NCBI GenBank assembly: GCA_015060835.1
Contig: SUXT01000003.1
Location: forward strand, 1 to 64,000
From: Bacteroidales bacterium
GTDB taxonomy: Bacteria; Bacteroidota; Bacteroidia; Bacteroidales; Bacteroidaceae
Direction of reading: 5' to 3'
Length of the DNA: 64,000 bases
Position 1 is the stretch's first letter, and the number at the start of each line of letters is the position of its first letter. The notes below the pieces were generated by a model. The model was not told the DNA's origin. It saw only the letters and a program-made list of their open reading frames with translations, and did no database searches. Position numbers and translations under genes: made by a program. This document shows positions 36,519-49,742 of this stretch, piece after piece.

Positions 36519-39500
36519 ATGAAAAAAATTCTCCTACTGTTAGTCTGTCTGATAGCCACAGTCGGCCTCAGCGCACAGGACAAGAAAGTAGCGTTAAAGA
36601 GCGCGACAGCATCAAGTTACCAATCAGGCGAAGAGGTTTCAAAAGCCATAGACGGAAAGCCCGGAACAATATGGCACAGTTCGTGGTACTCCACCAGCTT
36701 CCCCGTAACCCTCACCGTAACCCTCAGCGAAGAATCACACATCGACTATCTGCGTTACACCCCCCGACAGGACGGTAACGTAAACGGCAATTGGGAAAAT
36801 GTAACAGTGGAATACACCGCCACCACAAGCGACAACAACTTCACATTCATAGGCGACTACAACCTCGGCGGCTCAGGCGCAGCATACGATTTCTACCTCC
36901 CCGAAGGAGGAGCCACCTGCGGTAAGATACGCTTCACTATAAAAAGCGGAACCAACGGCTTTGCATCAGCCTCGGAAGTTGAAGCATTTGCATTCGACAA
37001 CAGCAAGCGCGATGCCCTCGCACCATACTTCTCGGACGACCTATTCACACAGCTGAAACCCGAAGTTACAAGCAGCGACAGCATTGAGGACGCCGATGCC
37101 AAAGCCCTCGTCGACAACCTGCTTGCCGACGCAGAGGCATACAAGAAGTTCCGCGTAGGCGAGTACGAAGCATACCTCACCACCTCCACCCTGCGCAATC
37201 GCCTGAAGACCAGCAGCCAATACAACAACTACGAAAACCCCACAGGTGTGTATCTGAAGCCCGGCCAGTCGTGCATAGTAATGGCAAGCGGCATCGGCAC
37301 CTACCCCGTAGGACTCACAATAAAGAACTGGGTAAAGAACGAAAATTCAAGTTCCTACTCACTGCGCAACGGTCTTAACTACATAACAGCAACCACCGAA
37401 GGAAATGTATTCGTACACTACTACACCGACGACTACGAAATTGCTCCCAACGTAAAGTTGCACTTCATCAACGCCCCCGTACAAGGCTACTGGGATCAGG
37501 AGACAATGACCAACAGCGACTGGAAAGAACTTCTGAAAGGCCGCTCACAAAAAGACTCGACCATCCTCATCACCCGCTCACGCCATGCGCAGACGGCCTA
37601 CCCCGTATACATATGGTTGCAGAACTGCCCCACAGACATCGACTCCACAATGACACTCTACCAACAGGTACAGTGGGCAGAGCGCGACATTATGGGACTT
37701 GAAAGATATGGTCGTCAAGTAAAGAACCGACAGCTCTTCTACGGCACCACCTACGGCTTCATGGCTGCCGGAGGAGACGGCTCATACTGCCATGTGAACA
37801 GTCTCGGCGGCATCACCAAACCCGACGCATCGAACTTCGACTTCTGGGGTGTAGGCCACGAGTGGGGACACAACAACCAGATAGTTCCCGGATTCAAATG
37901 GACAGGCTGTGGCGAAACCACCAACAATATATATGCATCATGGGCACAGCTCCACTTCACCGGCAAACGCTACTCACTGCGCCTTGAGGACGAAGTATCA
38001 GGCATAGACGAATACTCGGGAATGCGCGGCGGCCGCATGCAGACCTACTTCGAAGAGGGCATACGCAAAGGCAACCCCTGGCAGTTGCAGGACGGCCCCG
38101 ACTACCACGGCGAAGTTCCCACCCCCGTCTCAGTTACAGGACAGGATGCCGACGGCAAGAACACCGGCACAATAAAGACCACATGGCGCCACTACGACCA
38201 CTTTGTAAAGCTCGTACCCTTCTGGCAGCTCAACCTTTGGGGAACCCTCGCAGGCAAATGTCCCGATATTATCCCAATGGTAATAGAGACCATCCGCAGC
38301 GACGAGGACTACGGCACCAAATACAACACCAACGGCAAGCAACAGGTAAACTGGATGAAGATAGCCTGCGACAGCGCAAAAATAGACCTTCTCCCCTTCT
38401 TCGAAAAAGCAGGAATGTTGCGCCCCATCCACGCATATGTCGACGACTACACAAAAGGCTGGAACATCATCAACGAACAGATGATAAACGACCTCAAAGC
38501 ATATGTAAAGGAAAAAGGTTATCCCGCATTCACCGAGGAGATAAACTACATCAACGCACACAACTTCAACATCTACCGCGACGAGCTTAAGCTCGAAGTA
38601 CCCGCCACCCTCGGCACCGGATGCACATACAGCAACGGTAAGGTAACCGTACAGCACAGCGAAGTGAAGAACGCAGTAGCCTTCGAGACATACAACAAGG
38701 CTGGCGAACTGTTGCGCATAACCATGTATGGCCTCGGCAGCAACGATGCCCACAGCTATACACAGGTACTCTACCCCGGCAACAGTGAAGAAGAACTCGC
38801 ATCGGCCTACATCATGGCAGTAGGCTACGACGGCACACGCACCAAGATATACGAAAAAGTAAACATACAGAAAACCCTCGAAGCAGGCAAATACTACAGC
38901 ATAACATCAATAGGAAAGGGCAACACTCTAAGTTGCGGCACAGGAACCTCCATCGACAGCAACGGCAAAATATCATGGAGTTTTTCACGTGGCGACACGA
39001 AGTCGGGCATCAAAGCCGACCAGATATGGCAATGGGAAAAACGCGGCGAAGCATTCTACCTCTACAACCCCCAGAGCGGACACTACTTCGGCGGCACAGC
39101 CAACAGCCAGACCACTGCACTATATCCCCAAGCTAAAGCACAAGCATGGGAGGCAGTATGCATCGACGAGACTAAGGGACAATACATCTTCAACATCAAA
39201 GGCACCGGCAACTATATGAATTCATACTCCGATGTAAACACAGGACTATGGACAGGCGGTGCATCCGACAACAACAACATATGGAAAGTACAAGAGGTTA
39301 AATCCATAAAGATAAGCATCCCGGCAAGTCTCTACTATGCCGCCTGCTATCCCTTCGCCCTTGAACTTCCCGAAGGAGTAACCGCATACGTGGTAAGCCA
39401 GACAGCAACCGACACATACGAAGGCACAGACTACAAATACGCAGTGCTCGACAGCATCGCCGCAGGCATAATCCCCGCAGGCATGCCGGTGATACTGCAT

Positions 39501-39899
39501 GGCGCCAAAGCCACATACACCTTCAACCTCGTCCCCAATGACAGCACCACAATAGAGGCAACCAACCTTCTCAAAGGCACCACAATCAAACATTTGCTTG
39601 CAAAAGAGAGCTTCCTTGCCACCATTGTCGAAACAAGCAACGCAGGCACAACAGCCATAATCAAAGGCAACACCACCGGTACACAGGTAGCAGCCAACAA
39701 AAGCTATCTTATGCGTGAAGACATCGGCAATGCCGAAGAGCTCTACCTTGCCAAGAGAAGCAACCTCACAGGCATAGACAACATAGAGGCAGATGCTACA
39801 CCCGAAACCCTATATACCATCGATGGCAAAAAAGTCGAGAGAGTAGAAAGCGGTAAAATATACATAACATCAAAAGGCAAGAAAATATACATAAAGTAA
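36519..39899 (+). CDS. Secreted M60-like (mucin-type) zinc metallopeptidase
   Basis: A 1126-residue exported protein with a signal peptide (cut near LSAQ, residue 20). A discoidin (F5/8C)-like carbohydrate-binding domain (about 22-155) precedes the M60-like peptidase domain (about 225-560). Its zinc motif is H447-E-W-G-H451 with E465 in GCGETTNNIY, the hallmark of M60/enhancin-like enzymes that cut O-glycosylated mucins. A further beta domain (about 780-930, possibly trefoil) and a C-terminal sorting-like tail (TGIDNIE... to GKKIYIK) follow. It has its own promoter. Together with the GH110/sialate esterase operon it points to mucin use. Confidence 0.9.
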   Translation: MKKILLLLVCLIATVGLSAQDKKVALKSATASSYQSGEEVSKAIDGKPGTIWHSSWYSTSFPVTLTVTLSEESHIDYLRYTPRQDGNVNGNWENVTVEYTATTSDNNFTFIGDYNLGGSGAAYDFYLPEGGATCGKIRFTIKSGTNGFASASEVEAFAFDNSKRDALAPYFSDDLFTQLKPEVTSSDSIEDADAKALVDNLLADAEAYKKFRVGEYEAYLTTSTLRNRLKTSSQYNNYENPTGVYLKPGQSCIVMASGIGTYPVGLTIKNWVKNENSSSYSLRNGLNYITATTEGNVFVHYYTDDYEIAPNVKLHFINAPVQGYWDQETMTNSDWKELLKGRSQKDSTILITRSRHAQTAYPVYIWLQNCPTDIDSTMTLYQQVQWAERDIMGLERYGRQVKNRQLFYGTTYGFMAAGGDGSYCHVNSLGGITKPDASNFDFWGVGHEWGHNNQIVPGFKWTGCGETTNNIYASWAQLHFTGKRYSLRLEDEVSGIDEYSGMRGGRMQTYFEEGIRKGNPWQLQDGPDYHGEVPTPVSVTGQDADGKNTGTIKTTWRHYDHFVKLVPFWQLNLWGTLAGKCPDIIPMVIETIRSDEDYGTKYNTNGKQQVNWMKIACDSAKIDLLPFFEKAGMLRPIHAYVDDYTKGWNIINEQMINDLKAYVKEKGYPAFTEEINYINAHNFNIYRDELKLEVPATLGTGCTYSNGKVTVQHSEVKNAVAFETYNKAGELLRITMYGLGSNDAHSYTQVLYPGNSEEELASAYIMAVGYDGTRTKIYEKVNIQKTLEAGKYYSITSIGKGNTLSCGTGTSIDSNGKISWSFSRGDTKSGIKADQIWQWEKRGEAFYLYNPQSGHYFGGTANSQTTALYPQAKAQAWEAVCIDETKGQYIFNIKGTGNYMNSYSDVNTGLWTGGASDNNNIWKVQEVKSIKISIPASLYYAACYPFALELPEGVTAYVVSQTATDTYEGTDYKYAVLDSIAAGIIPAGMPVILHGAKATYTFNLVPNDSTTIEATNLLKGTTIKHLLAKESFLATIVETSNAGTTAIIKGNTTGTQVAANKSYLMREDIGNAEELYLAKRSNLTGIDNIEADATPETLYTIDGKKVERVESGKIYITSKGKKIYIK

Positions 39900-39907
39900 G
39901 AAGTTCC

Positions 39908-39938
39908 ATCCTCTTCGGGCGCAGCGCCCGAAGAGGAT
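39908..39938 (+). terminator. GC-rich hairpin after the M60-like gene
   Basis: Two 15-base arms (ATCCTCTTCGGGCGC and its complement) surround a single base. No strong T-run follows, so termination efficiency is uncertain. Confidence 0.5.
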
Positions 39939-39974
39939 TAACTGCATAGAATACTAACCTACAACACAAACAAT

Positions 39975-41312
39975 ATGGCAAACTACAGTTTCATGAGTAT
40001 GTTAAAGAAGTACGTTACCGCCAGCATGTTGCTCGTCCTTGCAGCAATCGCAGCGCTAATCTTCGCCAACAGCCCATCGTTGAAAGATGGCTACTTCAGC
40101 ATGTGGCAAAACACAGTAAGCATAGCCATCGGAGAATACAATTTCTTCAGTCACAACGGGCATGCCATGACACTTATACAAGTGATAAACGACTTTCTCA
40201 TGGCACTGTTCTTCCTCTCGGTAGGCCTCGAAATAAAACGTGAACTGCTGGTAGGCGACCTATCGTCCCCCAAAAAGGCAATGCTCCCCATTATAGGTGC
40301 CTGCGGCGGAATGCTCTTCCCCGTACTTGTCTTCTGGTTGCTATGCCCCGGTGATGCAGATATGCAACGCGGTCTTGCAATACCTATGGCAACCGACATT
40401 GCATTCTCGCTCGGAGTGCTTGCTATTTTCAGCACAAGAGTACCGACAGGACTCAAGGTATTCCTTGCCGCCCTCGCCGTAGCCGATGACCTCGGAGGAA
40501 TAATAGTGATAGCCATATTCTACACTTCGGAACTCCACACCACATTCCTCATCCTCTCGCTGCTGATAACAGCTATAATGATAGCCGGCAACTTCTTCAG
40601 ACTGCACAGCAAGACCTTCTACCTCTGCCTTGGTCTTATACTTTGGTACACAATGCTCAACTCGGGTATACACGCAACCATCGCCGGAGTAATAACTGCA
40701 TTCTGCGTCCCCTCAACATTGCAGAACGGAACAGGCTACTATTTGAACCGAATAAAAGAGAACATCAAGGATTTCCCCATAATCAACATAGGCAAGAAGA
40801 GCACCATTGTATTGGGACACGACGAAATAAACAAGCTCAAGAGCGTTGAATCGGCAGCCGACAAGCTCATCAGCCCCCTGCAAGCAATGGAGGACGGACT
40901 GCACGGGATAATAGGCTATGTGGTAATACCTATCTTCGCCTTTGCCAACATAGGCATCGACCTCTCCACAATGGAGATAAGCACCCTCTTCACAGGTGTA
41001 GGACTCCCGGTGATGGCAGGCCTTGTGATAGGAAAGTTCGTAGGAGTATTGCTCTTCGCATGGGTAGCCGTAAAATGCCGTATAGTAACCCTCCCCACCG
41101 GCGCAAACTGGAAATCATTTGCCGGTGTATGCGCCCTTTGCGGAATAGGACTCACAGTATCCATATTCATAGCAGACCTCTCCTACTCGCCACTTTCAGG
41201 CATAGGAGCCGAACTACTCAATCAGGCTAAATTAGGTATTCTTTGCGGTTCGTTCATATCAGCAATCATAGGATGCATACTATTACACATATTCCTACCT
41301 AAAAAACAGTAA
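39975..41312 (+). CDS. nhaA: Na+/H+ antiporter NhaA
   Basis: A 445-residue inner-membrane antiporter that exchanges external protons for internal sodium. About 12 hydrophobic helices are present. The key aspartates D141 ([10 protein letters not shown]) and D171/D172 (VADDLGGI) keep the 30-residue spacing of E. coli D133 and D163/D164. [20 protein letters not shown] is the conserved early segment. It is followed after four bases by engB, so the two are co-transcribed. Confidence 0.95.
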   Translation: MANYSFMSMLKKYVTASMLLVLAAIAALIFANSPSLKDGYFSMWQNTVSIAIGEYNFFSHNGHAMTLIQVINDFLMALFFLSVGLEIKRELLVGDLSSPKKAMLPIIGACGGMLFPVLVFWLLCPGDADMQRGLAIPMATDIAFSLGVLAIFSTRVPTGLKVFLAALAVADDLGGIIVIAIFYTSELHTTFLILSLLITAIMIAGNFFRLHSKTFYLCLGLILWYTMLNSGIHATIAGVITAFCVPSTLQNGTGYYLNRIKENIKDFPIINIGKKSTIVLGHDEINKLKSVESAADKLISPLQAMEDGLHGIIGYVVIPIFAFANIGIDLSTMEISTLFTGVGLPVMAGLVIGKFVGVLLFAWVAVKCRIVTLPTGANWKSFAGVCALCGIGLTVSIFIADLSYSPLSGIGAELLNQAKLGILCGSFISAIIGCILLHIFLPKKQ

Positions 41313-41316
41313 AAAA

Positions 41317-41916
41317 ATGGAAGTAAAATCAGCACGATTCATCATAAGCAACACCGATGTAAAGAAATGTCCGCAGGACGGCCGTCCCGAATACGCCTTC
41401 ATAGGCCGCTCCAACGTAGGAAAATCGAGCCTCATCAACATGCTCACCCGTCAGAACAAGTTGGCAATGACCTCCTCTACCCCCGGAAAGACATTGCTCA
41501 TAAACCACTTTCTCGTAAATGAATCGTGGTATCTTGTCGACCTCCCCGGCTACGGATATGCCAAACGCGGAAAATCGCAGCAGGAACAACTGAAAAAAAT
41601 AATCTCCGATTACATCCTCGACCGCGAGCAGATGACACTGCTCTTCCTGCTCATCGACTCACGCCACCCCGCACAGAAAATAGACCTCGAATTCATCGAA
41701 TGGTTGGGCGAGAACGGAGTACCGTTTGCCATCGTATTCACCAAAGCCGACAAACTCACCCACGGAAAGCTCAAAAGCAACATAGAAGCCTACAAGAGCA
41801 CACTGCTCGAACAATGGGAAGAATTACCACCGATACACATAACCTCCTCGGAGCACGCGATAGGCCGCACCGAACTGCTCGACTACATCGACAGCATAAA
41901 CAAAACAATAGAATAA
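41317..41916 (+). CDS. engB: Ribosome-biogenesis GTPase EngB (YsxC/YihA)
   Basis: A 199-residue GTPase needed for assembly of the large ribosomal subunit. G1 is [12 protein letters not shown]3 is DLPGYG, G4 is TKAD and the switch region contains TPGKT. Length is normal for the family. It sits between nhaA (4-base gap) and a thioredoxin lipoprotein gene. Confidence 0.95.
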   Translation: MEVKSARFIISNTDVKKCPQDGRPEYAFIGRSNVGKSSLINMLTRQNKLAMTSSTPGKTLLINHFLVNESWYLVDLPGYGYAKRGKSQQEQLKKIISDYILDREQMTLLFLLIDSRHPAQKIDLEFIEWLGENGVPFAIVFTKADKLTHGKLKSNIEAYKSTLLEQWEELPPIHITSSEHAIGRTELLDYIDSINKTIE

Positions 41917-41949
41917 CCCGTTCATAAAGAAACAACAAACATCAATATA

Positions 41950-43062
41950 ATGAAAAAGACAATCCTTACCCTGACAGCAGCCGCAACACTCTTTGCCTGC
42001 ACTCCTACCGACAGCTACAAAATAAGCGGCGAATACAAAAATTTCCCCACCGACAGTAAAATATATCTCGCCGAACTCACCACAGACAACATCGTATACC
42101 TCGATTCGGCAGAAGTAAACAACGGCAGTTTCAGCTTTACAGGAACACAATCCGCCCCCGCGGTACGTTTCCTATTCTACTCACTGCCCACCGGCGGAGA
42201 CGACATTATACCCATAGTTCTCGAAAACGGCAACATCAAAGTAAGGATAGACGACAAAACTACTGTAGCAGGCACAGAACTGAACAACGCCATGCAGCAA
42301 TACAAAAGCGACTTTGATGCTATAACCGGCCGCGCCGAAACCCTGTTCATGCAGGCAGGCGAGCCCGAAAACCAGACACCCGCAAAACGCGACTCGCTGC
42401 AAGCCCTCACCGATGCCCTCAGCAAAGAGCTATCGGCAACAATAACAACCCACATAAAGAAAAACATCAAAAACCCCATCGGCGCTTTCCTCATCTCCAC
42501 AACCGGCCAGATGTGCGACCCCGAAGAGATATACAACGTAGTGGACTCCGTCCCCGAAGCCTACCGCGACGAACGTTTCAAGCGCTTCTGCAAACAGTTC
42601 AAGGAGAGTCTCATAACCAAGAATGGCGCACTCAACACACAAGTGGGCAACAGTTACATAAACTTCGAACTCAAAAATCCCGAAGGCAACAAGATACTCT
42701 TCTCCGACATAGTAGAGAAGAACAAATACACACTTCTCGACTTCTGGGCAAGCTGGTGCGGTCCCTGTCGCAAAGCAATGCCCCAAATAAAGGAGATATA
42801 TGAGAAATATGGCAAGAAAGGCCTCGCTGTCGTAAGCCTCTCGCTCGACACCGACGGCGAAGCGTGGAAAAAGGCCATCGACGAACTTGGAATGACCTGG
42901 ACCCAGCTATGCAACCCCGACGGCGGCAGCCGCGAAGTGGGACAAGCCTACGGCATAGAGTTCATCCCCACGATGCTCATAATATCGCAGGACGGCGAAA
43001 TAAAAGCACGCGGACTCGAAGGCGAAGCACTCGCAAAAAAAATAGAGGAACTGATGAAATAA
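41950..43062 (+). CDS. TlpA-like thioredoxin lipoprotein with DUF4369 domain
   Basis: A 370-residue exported lipoprotein (lipobox ATLFAC, cysteine near residue 17). The N-terminal DUF4369 domain (about 20-130) begins with YKISGEYKNFP. A helical linker follows, and then the thioredoxin-fold domain (about 235-370) with redox cysteines C270 and C273 in SWCGPC. Such proteins reduce disulfides in periplasmic or outer-membrane proteins. It starts 33 bases after engB and ends at a terminator. The client proteins are not known. Confidence 0.92.
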   Translation: MKKTILTLTAAATLFACTPTDSYKISGEYKNFPTDSKIYLAELTTDNIVYLDSAEVNNGSFSFTGTQSAPAVRFLFYSLPTGGDDIIPIVLENGNIKVRIDDKTTVAGTELNNAMQQYKSDFDAITGRAETLFMQAGEPENQTPAKRDSLQALTDALSKELSATITTHIKKNIKNPIGAFLISTTGQMCDPEEIYNVVDSVPEAYRDERFKRFCKQFKESLITKNGALNTQVGNSYINFELKNPEGNKILFSDIVEKNKYTLLDFWASWCGPCRKAMPQIKEIYEKYGKKGLAVVSLSLDTDGEAWKKAIDELGMTWTQLCNPDGGSREVGQAYGIEFIPTMLIISQDGEIKARGLEGEALAKKIEELMK

Positions 43063-43080
43063 TCCATCATCCCCACGAAC

Positions 43081-43127
43081 AAAAAAGACGGTGATATTGT
43101 TTAAAAGGCAATAACACCGTCTTTTTT
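43081..43127 (+). terminator. Hairpin terminator after the TlpA-like gene
   Basis: Arms AAAAAAGACGGTG and CACCGTCTTTTTT pair perfectly, with an inner TATTG/CAATA helix. Confidence 0.85.
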
Positions 43128-43192
43128 GCACCGAAAATATGCCAAAATACAAAAAAATGGTAAAATTTAGATTATAATTAAAACAAATTATC

Positions 43193-43200
43193 TAATTTTG
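43193..43200 (+). promoter_or_regulatory. -7 promoter box of rho
   Basis: TAATTTTG fits TAnnTTTG. The transcript would have a leader of about 120 bases before the rho start at 43331, long enough for autoregulation, which is known for rho in other bacteria. Confidence 0.45.
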
Positions 43201-43330
43201 CAGCCGATACGTAACACACGTCAACAACGTATCAGTCAAAAAGAATAATCCCAAAATAAATTAATTCCAATATCATCGTGAACAAAAGCCTTCGCTACAG
43301 GCTTTCTCTGTTCATCGAATCAATTATTAT

Positions 43331-45424
43331 ATGTATTATATAGAACAACTGAGAAGCAAGGAACTGCCCGAACTTCAATCAATCGCAACAGAATTGGGAA
43401 TCCCCAACATCAAAGCATTGGGAAAAGACGACATCATTTACCGTATCCTTGACGAACAGGCATTTAAAAACAGTCAATCGGGAACCCCCGCAGTAGTTAA
43501 AGAGGAAAACCGTATGAACCGCCGCACTCATCGTCGTGCGCGAATAAACAACGAAGCAGCCGGCAAAGTATACACAGCCACCGGCGACAAGGCTGTAAAG
43601 CTCGACAAGACACCTCCCAAGAACAACAATAGGCCCGAAACAGAACAGGCTAAAGAAAAAGAGCCTGAAAACAAGACAAGAGAGCAATCGGTTGAAATTC
43701 CCGAAATAACATTCGACACAATATCGCCCATTATCCCTGTTTCAACAACAGAAACACCGGAGGCAGAGGCCGAGAAGCCCGCACCCAAGAAACGCGGTCG
43801 CAAACCCAAGGCAAAAGCGGAACAAACAGAACAGACAGCTGTAGAAACAAGTGAAACAAACGCAGAACAGGCTGTCGCAGAAACAGCCATAGCCCCCATA
43901 GAGAGCGAAGCACCTGCTCAGACGGCAGAAAAGCCCGCTCCCAAGAAGCGTGGCCGCAAGCCAAAGGCAAAAGCGGAACAAACTGAGACAGAGGCTGACA
44001 AAGCAGCAGAGGAGACACCTCGCACTGAAATCTCAAAAGCAGAATCCACACTTGACAGCCTGATAACATCACTGAGAAATTCTGCCGAAGAGGAGCGTTT
44101 CATCCCCATAGAAGAACTCCCCTCGGAAAAGACAGAACTCCCCGCCGAGCTAATCAATAAATTCGCAAAGAAAGAGAACGAAAAAGAGCAACCTCGCGAG
44201 CGTCAGAACCAGCCCCGCCAAAAGCAGGAGAAAAAAGAGCAGGCACAGACAGAAACCCCTGCCACAGCTGAGCGCAAGCAGGATCCCCGTCAGATGACCT
44301 ACGATTTTGCCGACATACTGAAAATCGAAGGAGTGCTCGAAACAATGCCCGATGGATACGGTTTTCTGCGTTCATCCGACTACAACTACCTTGCATCGCC
44401 CGACGACGTATATGTATCGCAATACCAGATACGCCACTACGGACTCAAGACCGGCGACGTAGTAGAAGGCACAATACGCCCTGCAAACTACGGCGAGAAA
44501 TACTTCCCTCTTGTGAAGGTCAACAGAATAAACGGTCTTCTCCCCGAGCAGGTACGCGACCGCGTATCGTTCGACAATCTCACCCCGCTCTTCCCCGAAG
44601 AGAAATTTACCCTTTGCGCAGGAAGCTACGACAACCTGTCGGCACGAGTGGTAGACCTCTTCTCCCCCATAGGAAAAGGACAGCGCGGACTCATCGTGGC
44701 ACAGCCCAAGACCGGTAAGACAATACTGCTCAAGGATATAGCAAACGCCATTGCAGCCAACCACCCTGAGGTTTACATGATAATGCTCCTCATCGACGAG
44801 CGCCCCGAAGAGGTTACAGACATGGCACGCAGCGTAAATGCCGAAGTAATAGCATCGACCTTCGACGAACCGGCCGAGCGCCATGTGAAAATAGCAGGAA
44901 TAGTGCTTGAACGCGCCAAGAGAATGGTAGAATGCGGACACGATGTAGTAATCTTCCTCGACTCAATCACCCGTCTGGCACGCGCCTACAACACAGTATC
45001 GCCCGCATCGGGTAAAGTGCTCTCCGGCGGTGTCGACGCAAATGCCCTACATAAGCCCAAGCGCTTCTTCGGAGCAGCCCGCAACATAGAGAACGGCGGC
45101 TCACTTACCATCATCGCAACCGCACTTATAGACACAGGCTCGAAGATGGACGAAGTAATCTTCGAAGAGTTCAAAGGTACCGGCAACATGGAGTTGCAGC
45201 TCGACCGCACACTGAGCAACAAACGCATATTCCCCGCTGTGAACATCATTGCATCGAGCACCCGTCGCGACGACCTCCTGCACGACAAGCAGACACTCGA
45301 CCGCATGTGGATACTGCGCAAGCACCTTGCGGATATGACCTCACTCGAAGCAATGGAGTTTGTAAAAGAGCATCTTGAAAGGACAAAAGACAACGAGGAA
45401 TTCCTCATAAGCATGAATTCATAA
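43331..45424 (+). CDS. rho: Transcription termination factor Rho with long N-terminal insertion
   Basis: A 697-residue hexameric RNA helicase that ends transcription. The Rho N-terminal helical domain (1-45) is followed by about 260 low-complexity residues rich in E, K, P and A. Two near-identical basic blocks [18 protein letters not shown] are found near residues 148-169 and 200-220. The RNA-binding OB domain (about 310-395) contains DGYGFLRS. The ATPase has Walker A AQPKTGKT and [13 protein letters not shown]. coli Rho is 419 residues, so the insertion accounts for the excess. Long insertions are known in Bacteroidota Rho. The start at 43331 gives the conserved [15 protein letters not shown]. 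Confidence 0.95.
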   Translation: MYYIEQLRSKELPELQSIATELGIPNIKALGKDDIIYRILDEQAFKNSQSGTPAVVKEENRMNRRTHRRARINNEAAGKVYTATGDKAVKLDKTPPKNNNRPETEQAKEKEPENKTREQSVEIPEITFDTISPIIPVSTTETPEAEAEKPAPKKRGRKPKAKAEQTEQTAVETSETNAEQAVAETAIAPIESEAPAQTAEKPAPKKRGRKPKAKAEQTETEADKAAEETPRTEISKAESTLDSLITSLRNSAEEERFIPIEELPSEKTELPAELINKFAKKENEKEQPRERQNQPRQKQEKKEQAQTETPATAERKQDPRQMTYDFADILKIEGVLETMPDGYGFLRSSDYNYLASPDDVYVSQYQIRHYGLKTGDVVEGTIRPANYGEKYFPLVKVNRINGLLPEQVRDRVSFDNLTPLFPEEKFTLCAGSYDNLSARVVDLFSPIGKGQRGLIVAQPKTGKTILLKDIANAIAANHPEVYMIMLLIDERPEEVTDMARSVNAEVIASTFDEPAERHVKIAGIVLERAKRMVECGHDVVIFLDSITRLARAYNTVSPASGKVLSGGVDANALHKPKRFFGAARNIENGGSLTIIATALIDTGSKMDEVIFEEFKGTGNMELQLDRTLSNKRIFPAVNIIASSTRRDDLLHDKQTLDRMWILRKHLADMTSLEAMEFVKEHLERTKDNEEFLISMNS

Positions 45425-45441
45425 GAGAGAATACAATCTAT

Positions 45442-45483
45442 AAAAAAAAGTTGCGCCCTTTCGCGGAGCGCAACCTTTTTTTA
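45442..45483 (+). terminator. Hairpin terminator after rho
   Basis: GTTGCGC and GCGCAAC arms lie between an A-run and a run of seven T. Confidence 0.8.
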
Positions 45484-45506
45484 TACCTGCATCAAGAATC
45501 AGAAAG

Positions 45507-45809
45507 TATTAGTGTCCGGTAAATTTTTATTCTGCTTATGTTTTGAACTCCTCCGTCTTCAAAAACAAGTTTTTGAATCCACCTCCTCTTCAAGAGGAGG
45601 AATATAAATCACTGAAAATTATCAACATATAGCAATGTTTGCGACGACGAAAGCTTTAGCTTTCCAAAGGAGTGCCGAGCCTGTGAGGCTTAGCAGGGCG
45701 AGGGAGTTCCAATCATTGACTTAAATTTGTCTTAATAAAGAATTGGAACTTATAGTTACTTAAATATTGAATTTTAAACAACTTAAATACGTTTTACCGG
45801 ACACTAATA
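45507..45809. mobile_element. 303-bp non-autonomous element with 17-bp terminal inverted repeats
   Basis: The ends are perfect inverted repeats, TATTAGTGTCCGGTAAA (45507-45523) and its complement (45793-45809). There is no transposase. The interior is built from modules found elsewhere in the window: the CCTCCGTCTTCAAAAAC/TTTTTGAATCCACCTCC hairpin, GCGACGACGAAAGC, and the GGAGTGCCGAG...GAGGGAGTTCC block also at 6964. The right end abuts the GH2 stop codon (45811). It fits a miniature or deleted insertion sequence mobilised by a transposase elsewhere. Confidence 0.65.
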
Positions 45810-45810
45810 A

Positions 45811-48936
<3,126 letters not shown>

Positions 48937-48942
48937 TTATCG

Positions 48943-48950
48943 CAAATCTA
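48943..48950 (-). promoter_or_regulatory. -7 promoter box of the GH2 gene
   Basis: On the minus strand the sequence is TAGATTTG (TAnnTTTG), 39 bases before the start codon. Confidence 0.45.
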
Positions 48951-49045
48951 AGGATTTTTATTCATAAAGTATCAATTACTATATAGTTTTCTTTGCCACC
49001 CCCTCTTTTTTTTGTTATTTTGCCACAGTAAAATAGAACTTATAT

Positions 49046-49669
49046 ATGAAAAAGAATTTATTCTTCGCTGCGCTTGCCGCAGTAGTGTTGCTCTGCTCAT
49101 GCTGCAACGAATGCAAAAAGAGAGAATTGTTCAACGGCCGCGACCTTACCGGTTGGGTGGGCTATGTAGACCCGGCAACTGACATTCCCGCTGATGTTAT
49201 TTACACTGTAAACGACGGAAAAATATGTATCGCCGGAATGCCTTTCGGCTATCTGCGCACAGCGGAGAAATATGGTGACTACACCCTGCACGTTGAGTGG
49301 CGTTGGGTGGGCGAAGGCACAAACAGCGGTCTCTTCCAGCGTGTGCAGGATGGCGACAAACTGTGGTGCACAGCCATCGAATGTCAGTTGTGCAGCGGCA
49401 AGGCAGGCGACTATGTGATGCTCGGCGGCGCAAAAATCAGCGAGGTTGAGTGCGTGGGCGAGTACCCCGTAAAGGAGCGCATCGGAGATTACGAGAATCC
49501 CGTAGGCGAATGGAACAGTGCCGACATTGTCTGCAAAGGCAAGAAAATAACAGTGAAGATAAACGGCAAGGAGCAGAATGAGTGCACCTGCGAGTTCACA
49601 GACGGATACATTGCCCTGCAAAGCGAAGGCGGCCCCATAGAATTCAGAAATATATACATCGTCGAATAG
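49046..49669 (+). CDS. DUF1080 (3-keto-disaccharide hydrolase family) lipoprotein
   Basis: A 207-residue lipoprotein (lipobox LLCSC near residue 19) with a concanavalin-like DUF1080 fold. Seen are LFNGRDLTGWVGY, the YTLHVEWRW strand, GTNSGLFQRV and the ending YIALQSEGGPIEFRNIYI. Members of this family hydrolyse 3-keto-glycosides or bind sugars. It is transcribed away from the GH2 gene, and nadB follows 73 bases later. The substrate is unknown. Confidence 0.85.
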   Translation: MKKNLFFAALAAVVLLCSCCNECKKRELFNGRDLTGWVGYVDPATDIPADVIYTVNDGKICIAGMPFGYLRTAEKYGDYTLHVEWRWVGEGTNSGLFQRVQDGDKLWCTAIECQLCSGKAGDYVMLGGAKISEVECVGEYPVKERIGDYENPVGEWNSADIVCKGKKITVKINGKEQNECTCEFTDGYIALQSEGGPIEFRNIYIVE

Positions 49670-49742
49670 ACGCGTAATTGCAAAAGATTTTGTAATTTTG
49701 CGGCGGAAATGCAGCAATGCAAACAGATTTATCCGTATCGCT

